A stretch of DNA of 14,183 bases. Origin: JBDTGE01 sp050742975 (lineage in GTDB: Bacteria > Actinomycetota > Actinomycetes > Mycobacteriales > Jatrophihabitantaceae). Shown piece by piece: positions 13,942 to 14,183 of this stretch; the first letter of the stretch is position 1, and each line of letters opens with the position of its first letter. Location of the stretch: contig JBOGDQ010000299.1 in assembly GCA_050742975.1 (NCBI GenBank), forward strand, positions 1-14,183. Direction: 5' to 3'. A program made the position numbers and the translations under genes. The notes below the pieces were generated by a model that made no database searches, was not told the DNA's origin, and saw only the letters and a program-made list of their open reading frames with translations.

Positions 13942-14088
13942 CCGGACGCCCTAATCGGATTCGCCTACGCCGGAGGCCGGCTCTGCGGGCGTCTCAGGCG
14001 TGGGCCGCTCAGCCTCAGACTGGCTCGGAACCCCATCGGCCCGCGTGGCGTTCGTGGCCTTCGAAGGCACGCCGTCATCGAGGCCCTG
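13942..14088. other. spacer with no supported gene
   Basis: 147 nt after the macrodomain gene. Third-position GC bias is not concentrated in any frame. A minus-strand frame is open from the right edge to TAG at 13951-13953, giving a Pro/Glu/Ala tail; I consider it weaker than the + strand reading at 14089 (see rejected items). I see no strong hairpin. Confidence 0.4.
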
Positions 14089-14183
14089 ATGACCGTGACC
14101 GTGCACAAGGGGCGCCGCGGACGCTCGCGCGGATTCAAGGCCGGGACCGGGCAGACCGACTTTGACGAGGACACGATCGACAT
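14089..14183 (+). CDS. start of an unidentified gene, truncated by window edge
   Basis: ATG 14089 with GAGG (14080-14083) 5 nt upstream, open for 31 codons to the edge. Of these, 28 have G or C in third position, against about 61% GC at first and 52% at second positions, the pattern of real coding DNA in this genome. It begins MTVTVHKGRRGRSRGF and continues KAGTGQTDFDEDTID: a basic, Gly/Arg-rich N-terminus followed by an acidic stretch. I do not recognise the family. GTG codons at 14095 and 14101 are alternative starts. Confidence 0.45.
   Translation, partial: MTVTVHKGRRGRSRGFKAGTGQTDFDEDTID

Noticed and set aside
13951..14183. Minus-strand frame open from the right edge to TAG at 13951, ending in a Pro/Glu/Ala tail (PSQSEAERPTPETPAEPASG)
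   Set aside because: Looks protein-like at its C-terminus, but third-position GC is only about 65% over 14089-14183, where the + strand frame reaches 90%. Kept as an alternative; sequence beyond the edge would decide.
13965..14183. 72-codon minus-strand ORF starting at the window edge
   Set aside because: Its third positions coincide with those of the + strand frame at 14089, so its GC bias is inherited. Product is Arg/Pro/Ser-rich with no recognisable domain.

Overview
The window reads as chromosome of a high-GC actinobacterium. Support: very high GC at third codon positions, frequent GTG starts, several apparently leaderless genes, and the actinobacterial gene order DUF948 - DUF6167 - alaS - ruvX - mltG - aroE. 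I see no insertion sequence, integrase, phage gene, tRNA, rRNA or CRISPR array. I cannot name the genus.

Layout. At the left edge, 1-2084 (+) is the body of a FdhF/YdeP-family molybdopterin oxidoreductase whose true start lies off the window. It converges on a six-gene minus-strand block, 8370 to 2117, transcribed DUF948 membrane protein -> DUF6167 protein -> alanyl-tRNA synthetase -> RuvX/YqgF -> MltG transglycosylase -> shikimate dehydrogenase. Spacing inside this block is tight: SD sequences overlap upstream stops, and mltG and aroE overlap by 8 bp. A 13-bp triplication covers the aroE stop and puts a TGA in all three frames. A perfect 12-bp x4 repeat sits in the N-terminal coding part of mltG.

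8486-11810 looks like an efflux or envelope cassette. A TetR repressor (-) is divergent from a six-TM membrane protein with a large extracytoplasmic domain (+), followed by an MFS permease (+). The divergent spacer has a perfect palindrome between the -35 and -10 of the tetR promoter and a matching half-site on the other side. Between the membrane protein and the MFS gene lies an array of eight degenerate 17-bp units, two of which carry excellent DnaA-box matches.

12023-13941 is a thiol or sulfur-linked group: a membrane-anchored thioredoxin-like protein (CAPC), a very short cysteine-rich upstream ORF (29 codons, Cys at 17, 20, 22 and 24) with the look of a leaderless cysteine-responsive attenuator, a DUF4395 membrane protein with a CLGC motif, and a macrodomain ADP-ribose hydrolase. 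The right edge holds the likely first 31 codons of another + strand gene.

The two most interesting signals are not ordinary genes: the polycysteine leader ORF with its RNA folds (12594-12880) and the 17-bp DnaA-box-like array (10405-10540). All calls come from reading the sequence; no database search was run.
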